Origin: Rhodospirillaceae bacterium
GTDB lineage: Bacteria; Pseudomonadota; Alphaproteobacteria; Rhodospirillales; Rhodospirillaceae
Reading direction: 5' to 3'
Assembly (NCBI GenBank): GCA_019694335.1
Contig: JAIBCD010000024.1
Coordinates: 1 to 44,609 of the forward strand
DNA: 44,609 nt
Positions within the stretch are counted from its first letter, which is position 1, and every line of letters starts with the position of its first letter. Below, in pieces: positions 15,752-24,336 of the stretch. A program made the translations under genes and the position numbers. The notes below the pieces were generated by a model, which worked only from the letters and a program-made list of their open reading frames with translations, did no database searches and was not told the origin of the DNA.

Positions 15752-17232
15752 GCGCGGCCGCCATCGGGGGCAGGCCCCAAGCATCGCTGATCGCGCTGTT
15801 CGGCCTGCTCGGCTTTTCGTCCGGCCTTCCTTTCCTTTTGTTTTCCGCCGTCTTGTTCCTGCGCCTCTCGCAAAACAACGCCGGTTTGGGCGTGGTCGCA
15901 TTCTTCGCCTGGGTATCCCTGCTGCCGACGTTCAAATTCGCCTGGGCGCCGCTGCTCGATCGCGTGACCATTCCCGGTTTTGGTGGCTATTGGGGCCGCT
16001 GGCGCAGCTGGATCCTCCTGTGTCAGTTGGGAACAGTGACCTCGCTGGCGGGGCTCGGCTGGGCCGCGCCCGACGATGATCTTGGGTTCACCGCGTTATG
16101 GGCGGTGCTGCTCGCCTTCTGGTGCACAACGCTGGAGGCCGCTGCCGACGGCTGGCGGGTGGAACTGGCGCCGACCGCCGAGGCCCAGGCGCCGCTCGCT
16201 TCCGCCGCGTTGTGGGGTTATCGCTCGGCCATGGTGGCCGCCGGCAGTCTCGCCGTGATGTTGGCGGGACAAGCGGGATGGGGCGTTGCCTACTTCGCGG
16301 TTGCCGCCGCGGCGGCGGTGGCCTTCCCGGTGCTCGCGGCGACCCGCGCCGACGCCCACACAACGTCCAGCCGCGCTGCCGCGCTATTGTTGGGCCTGGG
16401 CGTCAGCGCCGGGCTGCTGACGGCCGCTGCGATCCTGGTCGCGGGCATGGGTGGGGTGGTCCTGGGCGCGGCCGGCAGCCTCGGTCTCACACCCGACAGC
16501 AACGTGACGCCCGGCGTGCTGCTGCTGTGCGCGCTGCCGTTCGTGATCATGGCGCTCGCCATTCCGCATATCCGGGCGCTTCCCGCCGATGCGCCGATGT
16601 TGCGCTCGGCACTGCTCGGCCCTTATCTCGATTTCTTCCGCACCTATGGTTTCGCGACGGTGGGCATTCTGGTGTTCGTGTCGCTGTACCGGATGGGGGA
16701 CGTGCTCACGCTCACGCTCTCCAAGCCGCTGGTCTCCACCACCGGCTACAGCCTGACGCAGATCGGCCTGGCCGACGGAATTCCGGCGTTGGCCGCGAAC
16801 ATCATGGGCGTCGGAGTCGGTGGCTGGGCCGCGGCGCGGTTCGACCGGAACTGGTCCCTGGGCGTGGGCGCGGTGTTTGCCGCCATCGGCAATTTTGCCT
16901 ATGTCTGGCTGGCGCATGCGCCGGTGACAGGTGCGGTGCTTTACGTCACCACCTTCGCCGACCATTTCGGCAACGGCCTCGCCGCGGCGGTGTTCGTGGT
17001 TTACCTGTCGCTGCTCGCCAACCCGCGCTACCCGGCGTGCCAGTATGCGTTCCTGTCCGGCTTCGCGTTCCTGCTGCCGCGTTTGCTCGCGGGCGCATCG
17101 GCCGCGATCCAGCGCGAGATCGGTTACGACGGATTCTTCATTCTGTCGGGGGTTTTAAGCCTCGCGGCACTGCCGCTGCTGCCGTTGCTGCGAAGCCGCC
17201 CGGCGCCGCGGCCCGCGGAGTCATTCTCATGA
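15742..17232 (+). CDS. ampG: AmpG-like muropeptide permease (MFS), 496 aa
   Basis: An integral membrane protein with about 12-14 hydrophobic helices. The N-terminal LLGFSSGLPFLLFSAVLFLRLSQNN and FKFAWAPLLDRVTIPGFG, followed by RWRSWILLCQ, are characteristic of AmpG. Later LYRMGDVLTLTLSKPLVSTTGYSLTQIG also matches AmpG helices. AmpG imports GlcNAc-anhydroMurNAc (peptides) released during wall turnover. It diverges from the nag/mur operon and overlaps the following serine hydrolase gene as ATGA. Other MFS sugar carriers are possible, but the motifs and context agree with AmpG. Confidence 0.85.
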   Translation: MPVSAAAIGGRPQASLIALFGLLGFSSGLPFLLFSAVLFLRLSQNNAGLGVVAFFAWVSLLPTFKFAWAPLLDRVTIPGFGGYWGRWRSWILLCQLGTVTSLAGLGWAAPDDDLGFTALWAVLLAFWCTTLEAAADGWRVELAPTAEAQAPLASAALWGYRSAMVAAGSLAVMLAGQAGWGVAYFAVAAAAAVAFPVLAATRADAHTTSSRAAALLLGLGVSAGLLTAAAILVAGMGGVVLGAAGSLGLTPDSNVTPGVLLLCALPFVIMALAIPHIRALPADAPMLRSALLGPYLDFFRTYGFATVGILVFVSLYRMGDVLTLTLSKPLVSTTGYSLTQIGLADGIPALAANIMGVGVGGWAAARFDRNWSLGVGAVFAAIGNFAYVWLAHAPVTGAVLYVTTFADHFGNGLAAAVFVVYLSLLANPRYPACQYAFLSGFAFLLPRLLAGASAAIQREIGYDGFFILSGVLSLAALPLLPLLRSRPAPRPAESFS

Positions 17233-18449
17233 GCGCCGCCTGGTCCTTCGCCGCGCCCGTGCTTCTTTTGGGCCTCGCCACTTCGCCGGTTTTCGGGCAA
17301 ACATCGAAACTGGACGCGGCCGTGGCCGCGGCCAACGGCGTGGTCGAGAAGGCGATCAGGGACGGCCTGGTTCCGGGCGCTGAAATGGTGATCGCCGTGG
17401 ATGGCAAGGTCATTCAGGATCGCGCTTTCGGTCTCGCGGCGCTAAACGATTTCGAGGGCCGCCGGCTGGCGAACCCGCGCGCGCTGAAGGTCGGCACGCT
17501 GTTCGATCTCGCCTCGGTCACCAAGGTCATGGCTACCACCATGGCCATGATGTTGCTGGTGGACCAGGGCACGGTGAAAGTCGACGCGCCGGTCTACACT
17601 TATCTCGGCGATTTTCGTGGCCCGGACCTCGACAAGATCACCGTGCGCCATCTGCTCACCCATACCGCCGGGTTGGTGCAGTGGCAGCCGCTGTATTACG
17701 CCGCAGCCACCAAGGCGGAGACCTACCAGGTCATCCGCAAGATGGCGCTGAAGTGGCCGGTGGGCGAGGCCTACCACTACAGCGATCTCGGGTTCATGTT
17801 GCTCGGCTATATCGCCGAGCAGGTCACGGGTCGGCCGCTCGACCAGTTCCTGGTCGACGCGCTCTATCGCCCGCTGGGTTTGCGCGCCACCACCTTCCTG
17901 CCGCGCAAGCATGGCTTCAGCGATTTCGCCGTGACCGAGTCCGGGAACGGCTACGAGCGTCACATGGTCTACGGGCCCGACTTCGGTTACGGCTATCCGG
18001 GCGATCCGACCTCCTGGGACGGCTGGCGCAAATATGTGCTGGACGGCGAAGTCGACGACGGCAACGCCTGGTATGCCAACGGCGGGGTCGCGGGGCATGC
18101 CGGACTGTTTTCCACCGGCGCCGAGCTGAATACGCTCCTGCAACTGCTGCTCGCGCAGGGGGTTTCCGGCGGTAGGCGTTTTGTCGGCGCAGACACCGTC
18201 GATCTGTTCCTGAAACCCGATGCGCATCTCGGCTGGCGCCAACCGGAAAGCATGCCCGCCGGTGCTTTCGCCCATACCGGTTTCACCGGCACCTATGTTC
18301 TGGGCGTGCCGGAGGCCAAACTCGCCTTCGTGCTTCTGACCAACCGCCAGAACATGGGCGCGGACGCCAAAGGCTATTTCCCCGACGTCGCTCCGCTGCA
18401 GGATGCCGCCGTGCGTCCGCTGCTCGACGCCTTGCTTCCCACAAAATGA
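17229..18449 (+). CDS. Exported serine beta-lactamase/PBP-like hydrolase, resembling PBP4B (YfeW), 406 aa
   Basis: Starts in an ATGA overlap with the permease. A signal peptide (cleavage near SPVFGQ) precedes a class C beta-lactamase/DD-peptidase domain. Active-site motifs: S96-x-x-K99 (SVTK), Y184-S-D (HYSDLGF) and H349-T-G (HTGFTGT), where many relatives have KTG. In E. coli the PBP4B gene yfeW lies beside murQ and murP, so the pairing with murQ here supports a wall-peptide hydrolase or carboxypeptidase role in the periplasm. It could instead be an esterase of the same fold. It is followed by the cyclic-nucleotide-binding gene after 7 nt. Confidence 0.85.
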   Translation: MSAAWSFAAPVLLLGLATSPVFGQTSKLDAAVAAANGVVEKAIRDGLVPGAEMVIAVDGKVIQDRAFGLAALNDFEGRRLANPRALKVGTLFDLASVTKVMATTMAMMLLVDQGTVKVDAPVYTYLGDFRGPDLDKITVRHLLTHTAGLVQWQPLYYAAATKAETYQVIRKMALKWPVGEAYHYSDLGFMLLGYIAEQVTGRPLDQFLVDALYRPLGLRATTFLPRKHGFSDFAVTESGNGYERHMVYGPDFGYGYPGDPTSWDGWRKYVLDGEVDDGNAWYANGGVAGHAGLFSTGAELNTLLQLLLAQGVSGGRRFVGADTVDLFLKPDAHLGWRQPESMPAGAFAHTGFTGTYVLGVPEAKLAFVLLTNRQNMGADAKGYFPDVAPLQDAAVRPLLDALLPTK

Positions 18450-18456
18450 GAGACAT

Positions 18457-18852
18457 ATGAGCATCCTGGACCGCGCCGAATTCGCCGATCTCCTGTCCCA
18501 TCGCCGGGTGGTGGAACCCGGCGAGGTAATCTTTCTTGAGGGGCAGGAAGCTCACGCGGTCTACGTCATCCTCAATGGCGAGATGCAGATCACCTTGACC
18601 GATTCCAGCGGCAAACAGGTTGTGATCAACCGGATGCATGTCGGCGAAACCTTTGGGGAGCTGGAGATGCTCGGCAATGACCGGCGCTGCACCGCGACGG
18701 TGCTGTCGCACGGCGGCTGTGAACTGATCGAAATCAGCAAGGCCGTGGTCGACAAGCGCCTGGCGGCGTCCGATCCATTCCTGCGCTATATGATGGCGCA
18801 TCTGTGCGACATGGTCCGCCAATGGACCAACCTTGCCCGTAAGACCGGCTAA
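18457..18852 (+). CDS. Stand-alone cyclic-nucleotide-binding domain protein, 131 aa
   Basis: The ATG at 18457 follows AGGAG-poor sequence (GAGAGACAT) only 7 nt after the hydrolase stop, so it is probably the third gene of the permease operon. The protein is one Crp-type cNMP-binding beta-roll: VVEPGEVIFLEGQEAHAVYVILNGEMQITL, then the phosphate-binding cassette-like GETFGELEMLGNDRRCTATV and the following helix. There is no helix-turn-helix after it, so it is unlikely to bind DNA on its own. It may sense a nucleotide for a partner protein, or bind none. Its stop overlaps the convergent gene at 18849 by 4 nt. Confidence 0.85.
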   Translation: MSILDRAEFADLLSHRRVVEPGEVIFLEGQEAHAVYVILNGEMQITLTDSSGKQVVINRMHVGETFGELEMLGNDRRCTATVLSHGGCELIEISKAVVDKRLAASDPFLRYMMAHLCDMVRQWTNLARKTG

Positions 18853-19061
18853 TCCGGCACCAGCCGGCGTTCCCGCAAGAAGGCGAGGAAATCGTCCCAA
18901 TCGCCGTCGATCCGCTCGGCGACAAAGGGCTCGTGGGACTGAACATAGGAGAAATAGGCCAGCGCATCGTCGGCGAGGGGCGCCGCCTTGCCGTTGGCGG
19001 CGCACCAGGCGCGAAAACTGGCGGCGATATAGTCGATCTCGTCCGACGTCAGGGTTTGCAC
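18849..19061 (-). CDS. Hypothetical protein, 70 aa
   Basis: I do not recognise the family. The 70 residues are acidic and predicted to be helical (TSDEIDYIAASFRAWCAANG and DGDWDDFLAFLRERRLVPD), with no signal or membrane segment. Its start lies just 4 nt after the stop of the amidohydrolase gene (19066), so it is probably co-translated with it. Its stop TAG overlaps the TAA of the convergent cNMP-binding gene. Confidence 0.65.
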   Translation of the reverse strand: MQTLTSDEIDYIAASFRAWCAANGKAAPLADDALAYFSYVQSHEPFVAERIDGDWDDFLAFLRERRLVPD

Positions 19062-19065
19062 GGGC

Positions 19066-20427
19066 CTAATTGCACTCCGCCAGTCCGGCGAGGGTGAGGC
19101 CTTCGGTCTTCAAGGCGCCGGTCAGGCGCGCGGTGATGTCGGCGAAACCATCGGCTATGGCGCGCGGATTTAGCCCCCGTTCCTCGCCGCACAAATTCAC
19201 GGTCTCCTGCGCGGAGACGCCCGCCGCGCTCATGTGATCAGGAAGGCCGAACAAGGGCACGCCGCCGATGATCGTCAGTGTCACGTCCTCCGGCTTGGCC
19301 GACACCAGCGCATCGAACGGCTTGGAGACATCGCCCCGCAGCAGGAACAGGTCGGCGGCGAGGCCGGGCTTCAGGCTGCCGGTCTTGTCGTCGATATGGG
19401 CGATGCGCGCCGGGATGGCGGTCGCCATCTCGAACAGTTGCTGCGCGGAAATCAGGCCCTTGAACTGCCGGTCGATCACACCTTTGGCGTAGGCGATCTC
19501 GGCCAGCATGTTGGTGCTGCCGGTGGGCGACCAGTCCGGCGCCAGCGCCATGGTCACCTTCCGCCGCACGGCCGCGTTCAAGTCGGCGGTCTCGCCGTAA
19601 AGCTCAAAATTGCTGCGCGGCGACCATACGAACGATGCGCCGGCGGCCCTGATCTCGCCGAAGTCAGGGTCGGTCAAGGCGACACCGTGGATGATCGCGG
19701 TGTTGGGTGTCAGCAGCCTGAGTTCCTTGAGACGCGCGAATTCGGCGCGGGAGTCCGGATCGTTCCGCTGGCCTTCGCCGAGATGCACGGCGATCAGGTC
19801 CATCGGGCCGTGCTTGATCCGGTCCAGGGTCTCCTCGGACAGCTTGAGGTCGTTGGGCCGCACACCCAGGATGTTACCGGCGCGTTCGTGGCCGAGGCCC
19901 TCGCCGTAAAAGCCGCTCGCCCAATCCAGGTTGCGCACCAGTCCCGCGACACAGCGCGGCACCACCGCGGTATCGGCGGGCTTGTAGATGCCCAGCATGG
20001 ACGTGGTGCCGCCCATGAGCGCCTTCATCTCGACATAGGTGTCCATGTCGCAGAATCGCGTCGTGACAAATTTGCCCTCGGGCGTCTGGATCGCCTGCCA
20101 ATAGCCGGCGTCGGCGCGCCATTCATAGCGGTTAGGGTAGACCTTGGGCGGATGCCAGCGCGGGAAGACGGCGTAAAGCGGATGATTGTGGAGGTCGATG
20201 AACCCGGGAAACACGATGTCGCGGGTGACCAGGGTGCGCGCGCCGGGGATCGCGGGTTGCGTCGCCGAGATGGCCGCGATCTTCCCGTCCTGGACCGTGA
20301 GCCAGCCGCTGGGGATGACCCGGCCGGGGGTGACGATTGTGCCGTTGATCAGAAGCGGCGCGTCCGCGGCCAGGGTCGGCGCGGCCAGGAGGAAGAACGC
20401 CAGGAAAACACCAAGAAACCGCTGCAT
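19066..20427 (-). CDS. Exported amidohydrolase, 453 aa
   Basis: Start at 20427 gives a signal peptide (MQRFLGVFLAFFLLAAPTLAA). Next comes the typical beta-sandwich and first metal motif: GTIVTPGRVIPSGWLTVQDGKIAAISAT and VFPGFIDLHNHPLYAVF with H-x-H. The later His in LIAVHLGEG and IIHGVALTD, and Asp in ALAPDWSPTGSTNML, complete an amidohydrolase/chlorohydrolase-type metal centre, followed by KTGSLKPGLAADLFLLRGD. The best guess is a periplasmic metal-dependent deaminase or cyclic-amide/imidazolone-like hydrolase, substrate unknown. It diverges from the IPNS-like gene across 90 nt. Confidence 0.85.
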   Translation of the reverse strand: MQRFLGVFLAFFLLAAPTLAADAPLLINGTIVTPGRVIPSGWLTVQDGKIAAISATQPAIPGARTLVTRDIVFPGFIDLHNHPLYAVFPRWHPPKVYPNRYEWRADAGYWQAIQTPEGKFVTTRFCDMDTYVEMKALMGGTTSMLGIYKPADTAVVPRCVAGLVRNLDWASGFYGEGLGHERAGNILGVRPNDLKLSEETLDRIKHGPMDLIAVHLGEGQRNDPDSRAEFARLKELRLLTPNTAIIHGVALTDPDFGEIRAAGASFVWSPRSNFELYGETADLNAAVRRKVTMALAPDWSPTGSTNMLAEIAYAKGVIDRQFKGLISAQQLFEMATAIPARIAHIDDKTGSLKPGLAADLFLLRGDVSKPFDALVSAKPEDVTLTIIGGVPLFGLPDHMSAAGVSAQETVNLCGEERGLNPRAIADGFADITARLTGALKTEGLTLAGLAECN

Positions 20428-20517
20428 TTTCTCGCCGTTGTGAAAGGAAGTGCTGCCCAATACTATCATGCAAAAGTCGCTCCCAGCGCCTTCATAAATT
20501 TAAGGCGGGGCAATCGC

Positions 20518-21471
20518 ATGAATGGGACCACCATGAGCAGCCGCGCGATCACGCCGATCTCCATCGAAGAAGGCGACAAGAACAAGGCCAAACTGGCCCA
20601 GGATCTGGGAACCTGTTTCGCGCGTTACGGCTTCGCGATCATCTCCGAACACGGCATCGATCAGAAAGTCATCGACGACGCCTTCGACCGCACCAAGCGG
20701 TTCTTCGCCCTGCCGGAGGCCATCAAGCGCAAGTACATCGTGCCCAACGGCGGCGGTCAGCGCGGCTATACCGCCTTCGGCATCGAGCAGGCCAAGGGCG
20801 CGGACCGTCCTGACCTGAAGGAATTCTGGCATGTGGGCCGCGAGATGCCCAAGGGGCACCGTCTGTCCGACTCCATGCTGCCCAACGTCGCGGTCGCCGA
20901 GATCCCGGATTTCAATGCCAAGACCTATGCGCTCTACGAGGCCCTGGACGCGCTGGGCTTGCGCATCCTGAGCGGCATCGCGATCTACCTTGGTCTCGCG
21001 CCCAATTTCTTCGACGACAAGGTCAAGGCGGGCAACAGCATCCTGCGCACGCTGCACTATCCGCCGGTGAAGCCGAACGCCAATGGCGTGCGCGCGGGCG
21101 CGCATGAGGACATCAACGTGATCACGCTGCTGCTGGGCGCCGAGGAAGCCGGCCTGCAGCTGCTCGACAAGGGCGGTAACTGGCTGGACATCGATCCGCC
21201 GCCGGGCTGCGTGGTGTGCAATATCGGCGACATGCTGCAGCGTTCCACCAACCATGTGCTGCCCTCGACCACGCACCGGGTGGTGAATCCGAGCCCGGAG
21301 CGTGCTGGCTTCTCGCGCTATTCGCTGCCGTTTTTCCTGCACTATGAGTCGGATTACCTGATCGAGACGCTGCCGGGTTGCGCCACGGCCGCGAACCCCA
21401 ACCGCTATCCGGTGCCGATCACCGCCGACGACTATCTGAAAGAACGTCTGGCGGAAATCAAACTCGTCTAG
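20518..21471 (+). CDS. Isopenicillin-N-synthase-like non-heme iron oxygenase, 317 aa
   Basis: Start ATG at 20518 follows AAGGCGGGG at about 8 nt; a second ATG at 20533 is possible. The N-terminal DIOX_N region includes LGTCFARYGFAIISEHGIDQKVIDDAFDRTKRFFALP. The catalytic domain has H196-x-D198 in GAHEDINVITLL, H253 in STTHRVVNP and R267-x-S269 in SRYSLPFFLHY, the iron and co-substrate signature. PPPGCVVCNIGDMLQRSTN is also typical. Bacterial members oxidise small metabolites; penicillin-like chemistry is not implied. No biosynthetic cluster surrounds it. Its TAG overlaps the TAG of the convergent transporter (CTAG). Confidence 0.88.
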   Translation: MNGTTMSSRAITPISIEEGDKNKAKLAQDLGTCFARYGFAIISEHGIDQKVIDDAFDRTKRFFALPEAIKRKYIVPNGGGQRGYTAFGIEQAKGADRPDLKEFWHVGREMPKGHRLSDSMLPNVAVAEIPDFNAKTYALYEALDALGLRILSGIAIYLGLAPNFFDDKVKAGNSILRTLHYPPVKPNANGVRAGAHEDINVITLLLGAEEAGLQLLDKGGNWLDIDPPPGCVVCNIGDMLQRSTNHVLPSTTHRVVNPSPERAGFSRYSLPFFLHYESDYLIETLPGCATAANPNRYPVPITADDYLKERLAEIKLV

Positions 21472-22730
21472 GTCAGAACCCCGATTACCGCGCCCGAGAG
21501 GCAGGTGGCCAGCGACCCGGCCAGCATGGCCTTGGGCGCCATCTCGATGATGTCCGGGCGGCGCTCCGGCGCCATGGCGGCGATGCCGCCGATGGTAATG
21601 CCGATGGAGCTGAAGTTGGCGAAGCCGCACAAGGCATAGGTCATGATTAGGCGCGAGCGCTCGGCCATGGAATCGATCGGCAGCTTGGCCATCTCGCTGT
21701 AAGCGATCAGTTCGTTGAGCACCATCTTGGTGCCCAGGAGGCCGCCGGCGGTGGGCGCGTCGCTCCAGGGGATGCCAAGCAGCCAGGCCATGGGCGAGAG
21801 CAGCCAGCCGAACACGCGCTGCAAGGTGATCGGCCCGTCGCCGACATTGGGCAGGACGGTGAGGAAGGTGTTGGCGATGGCGACCAGCGCCACCAGCACG
21901 ATCAGCATGCCCACGACGTTGGCGAAGATCTGCAGGCCGTCGATGGTGGCCTTGGTGATCACCGACATCATGTTGTTGCCGGGCGATGGCGGCAGCATGA
22001 CGTTGGTCGGGTCGCTGGACGCGGCGAATTGCGCGGGATCTTCCGGCACCATGATGAAAGAGATCACGATGGTGGCGGGGGCGGCCATGATCGAGGCGGT
22101 CAGGATCTGGCCGATGGGATTGGGGATCAGGCCATCGAGCAGCGTGGCGTAAAGCACCATCACGGTGCCGGCCACCATGGCCATGCCCGCGGTCATGATG
22201 ATGAACAGGCCGGAGCGGGTTTCGGTGCGCAGGTAGGGGCGGATCACCAGCGGCGCCTCGACCATGCCGACGAAGATATTCATGGTGACGGCGATGCCGG
22301 CGGGGCCGCCCACGCCGATGGTCCGTCGCAGCACCCAGGCGAACGCCCGCACCACCGGCGGGATGATGTTCCAATAGAACAGCAAGGCCGCGAGGGCGCT
22401 GATGATCAGGATCAAGGGCAGCGCCTGGAAGGCGAACACGAACGTCGCGGGGGGGTTGGTGGTGGTCCAGGGCGTGTCGCCGCCGCCGACATAGCCGAAC
22501 ACGAAACTGGTGCCGGCGCGGGTGGCGGCCAGGAGCGCGGCGACCATGCCATTCAGGTATTCGAGGCCGTGCTGGATCACCGGCACCTTGGTCAGCAGCA
22601 GCGCGATGATGAACTGCAGCGCGATGCCCTTGCCGATGGCGCTCCACATCACATCCTTGCGGCGCTCGCTGAGAAGCCACGCGAGGCCGAGGATGACGAC
22701 GACGCCCAAGGCGCTTTGTAACGATGACAG
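21468..22730 (-). CDS. Concentrative nucleoside transporter (NupC/CNT family), about 420 aa
   Basis: An inner-membrane protein with about ten hydrophobic helices. CNT motifs: GKGIALQFIIALLLTKVP, the gate-type GTSFVFGYVGG, NIFVGMVEAPLVIRPYL, GTVMVLYATLL, LGTKMVLNELIAYSEM and ALCGFANFSSIGITIGGI. It imports nucleosides using an ion gradient. The reading frame continues to an ATG at 22811, but that part crosses a palindromic intergenic repeat (22747-22794). The start is therefore probably the CTG at 22730, behind GGGGGAT, or a nearby codon; this is uncertain. The end overlaps the IPNS-like gene by 4 nt. Confidence 0.88.
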   Translation of the reverse strand: MSSLQSALGVVVILGLAWLLSERRKDVMWSAIGKGIALQFIIALLLTKVPVIQHGLEYLNGMVAALLAATRAGTSFVFGYVGGGDTPWTTTNPPATFVFAFQALPLILIISALAALLFYWNIIPPVVRAFAWVLRRTIGVGGPAGIAVTMNIFVGMVEAPLVIRPYLRTETRSGLFIIMTAGMAMVAGTVMVLYATLLDGLIPNPIGQILTASIMAAPATIVISFIMVPEDPAQFAASSDPTNVMLPPSPGNNMMSVITKATIDGLQIFANVVGMLIVLVALVAIANTFLTVLPNVGDGPITLQRVFGWLLSPMAWLLGIPWSDAPTAGGLLGTKMVLNELIAYSEMAKLPIDSMAERSRLIMTYALCGFANFSSIGITIGGIAAMAPERRPDIIEMAPKAMLAGSLATCLSGAVIGVLT

Positions 22731-22746
22731 GTGCGTATCCCCCGGT

Positions 22747-22794
22747 AGAGCATCGTGCCGAAAAGTGGGAATCGGTTTCCGGCGAGAACGATGC
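22747..22794. repeat. Palindromic intergenic repeat of alphaproteobacterial type
   Basis: GCATCGT at 22750-22756 and ACGATGC at 22788-22794 are complementary ends; the interior contains GAAAAGTGGGAATCGGTTT. Elements of this form (AGAGCATCGTGCCG... with a ...GTGGGAAnCGGTTTnCGG core) are scattered between genes in many alphaproteobacteria. I see one copy in the window, in the leader of the CNT gene. Confidence 0.65.
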
Positions 22795-22915
22795 GACCAA
22801 ACAATGGGCACGGCTCCCCCGAGCCGTTCCGGGAAGAAATGCTATCCGTTCACGCGGCGCGCAGGGAAGCGAAAAGCACCGGACATTTGCGGTTGAAATG
22901 CTTGACGAAAGAGCA

Positions 22916-22942
22916 GCCCCGCTGTTGGGCGAACAGCGGGGC
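22916..22942 (-). terminator. Rho-independent terminator candidate after the di-heme cytochrome gene
   Basis: Perfect 11-bp arms (GCCCCGCTGTT) with a 5-nt loop lie 8 nt after the stop at 22951. On the minus strand the stem is followed by TGCTCTTTCG, a short U-containing tail. The strong stem and position support termination. Confidence 0.7.
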
Positions 22943-22950
22943 CGGAGTCG

Positions 22951-24336
22951 CTAGAGAGCGCGCAGGAACGCCAGCAGGTCGGCGATCTGGTCGCGGGTGG
23001 CGGCGTTGAACCTTGCGATCACGCCGTTGGCCTCGGAGCCGTTTCCGGCATGCGCTTGAATCGCGGTCACCAGGTCGTTGGTGCGCCCGTCGTGCAGGAA
23101 GAAGATACGCTGGCCGAGCCCCCACAGCGGCGCCGTGCGCCAATCCCTGCCGTTGGCGTCGCCTTGCGAGATGCGGTCGTTGAGTCCGCCGCCCATGTCG
23201 TGGAGCGCGAAGTCGCTGTAGGGATGATAGGTGACGTTGGACAGCGCTGCGGTCGTCGATTGGCCGGTGGTCTGTGCCGGCACGTGGCAGGTCTGGCAGC
23301 CGAGGTCGCGGAACACCCGCTCACCCCGCTGCGCGGCCGCCGTCGAGACCACCGCGGGCGGTGCGGCGAGTTTCATCATGGTGGCGATATTGAAGGAATC
23401 GGAGGCGTGCGCGGAAGCGGGACTGGCGACATTGGCGACGGTACCCAGCGTGGTGCTGTCGTCAGGCGCCGGGGTGAACGCGCAACCGGCGGCGGTCTCG
23501 CGTTCATTGGGGAACAACTCGTTGGTGACGCCCTGTTCGACGTTGTAGGCCTCGCCGGTGAAAATCAGCAGCGACTTGTTCTGCGCCTTCCAGCCGAAGC
23601 GGGTGATGGTGCCATCGTTGCCGCTGGTATTGAAATGACCGGCGACGCCGAGTTGGCTTTTCAGCGCCGCATTGGCGTTGAACGCGGCGCGCAGGTTGGC
23701 GTCGGGCGTGGCTTCCACAAGCCCCAGGCCGAATAGGGGCGTGGGGATACGGAAGATCACATTATCCTGGGCGATGGCGGTGGCGAAATCCGGCTGGACG
23801 ATCTGGCAGCCGGGCGCGTCCGAGCGGCCAGTGATCGTGAACAGGTCGTGGACTCCGCCATCGGGGGTGCCGTCGGCGTTACGCACGAACCGCGCGACAC
23901 GTACCGGCCCGTTCGCGCGGATGAAAGGCGGGATGGTGTTGCGGGCGCCGTGCAGGGTGGCGACCGCGATCTGCGGGTTGGCCGGTGGGCTGGTGCCGCC
24001 AGCGGCGGGATAGGCATGGCAACCGGCGCAGCTGTTGTGATTGAAACGAGGCCCCAGGCCGGGATCTTCCTCGCCCGGGATCGTGCCCGAGACCGAGTTC
24101 ACGGCCTTGAACACATCGAGGGCGGCGGCGAAGAACTTCCACTCCTCGCTTGAAAGGCCGGTCAGTGGGCCGCCGGCATCTGCGCCGGAACGCACGCCGG
24201 GGTCGGTCACGCCGACATCGCGCACGGGTGGCGGATTGGGGTGGGGCGGCGGTTGTTGCTGTGAGAAGGCGACGCTGGGAAACAGGACAACGGCAAGAAC
24301 GGCGAGGTGGGGGAAACGGATCTTCTGGAGGTTCAT
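22951..24336 (-). CDS. Di-heme c-type cytochrome oxidoreductase (DUF1111), 461 aa
   Basis: Start ATG at 24336 follows CCAGAAGATCC-type sequence and opens a signal peptide (ends near SVAFSQQ). Two CxxCH heme sites are present: C103-x-x-C106-H107 (SCAGCH) and C347-x-x-C350-H351 (GCQTCH). The family pattern also includes GPRFNHNSCAGCHAYPA, IPTPLFGLGLVEATPD, ALHDMGGGLNDRI and WRTAPLWGLGQRIFFLHDGR, with terminal LLAFLRAL. This is the DUF1111/DHOR group of periplasmic electron-transfer proteins or peroxidase relatives. The Pro-rich stretch after the signal is probably a linker. It is transcribed alone and ends at the hairpin at 22916-22942. Confidence 0.9.
   Translation of the reverse strand: MNLQKIRFPHLAVLAVVLFPSVAFSQQQPPPHPNPPPVRDVGVTDPGVRSGADAGGPLTGLSSEEWKFFAAALDVFKAVNSVSGTIPGEEDPGLGPRFNHNSCAGCHAYPAAGGTSPPANPQIAVATLHGARNTIPPFIRANGPVRVARFVRNADGTPDGGVHDLFTITGRSDAPGCQIVQPDFATAIAQDNVIFRIPTPLFGLGLVEATPDANLRAAFNANAALKSQLGVAGHFNTSGNDGTITRFGWKAQNKSLLIFTGEAYNVEQGVTNELFPNERETAAGCAFTPAPDDSTTLGTVANVASPASAHASDSFNIATMMKLAAPPAVVSTAAAQRGERVFRDLGCQTCHVPAQTTGQSTTAALSNVTYHPYSDFALHDMGGGLNDRISQGDANGRDWRTAPLWGLGQRIFFLHDGRTNDLVTAIQAHAGNGSEANGVIARFNAATRDQIADLLAFLRAL

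Noticed and set aside
20500-22800. A 766-codon minus-strand frame spanning the CNT gene and the antisense of the IPNS gene
   Set aside because: It is in a frame different from the transporter and is Arg/His-rich with no motif; the transporter frame has all CNT signatures.
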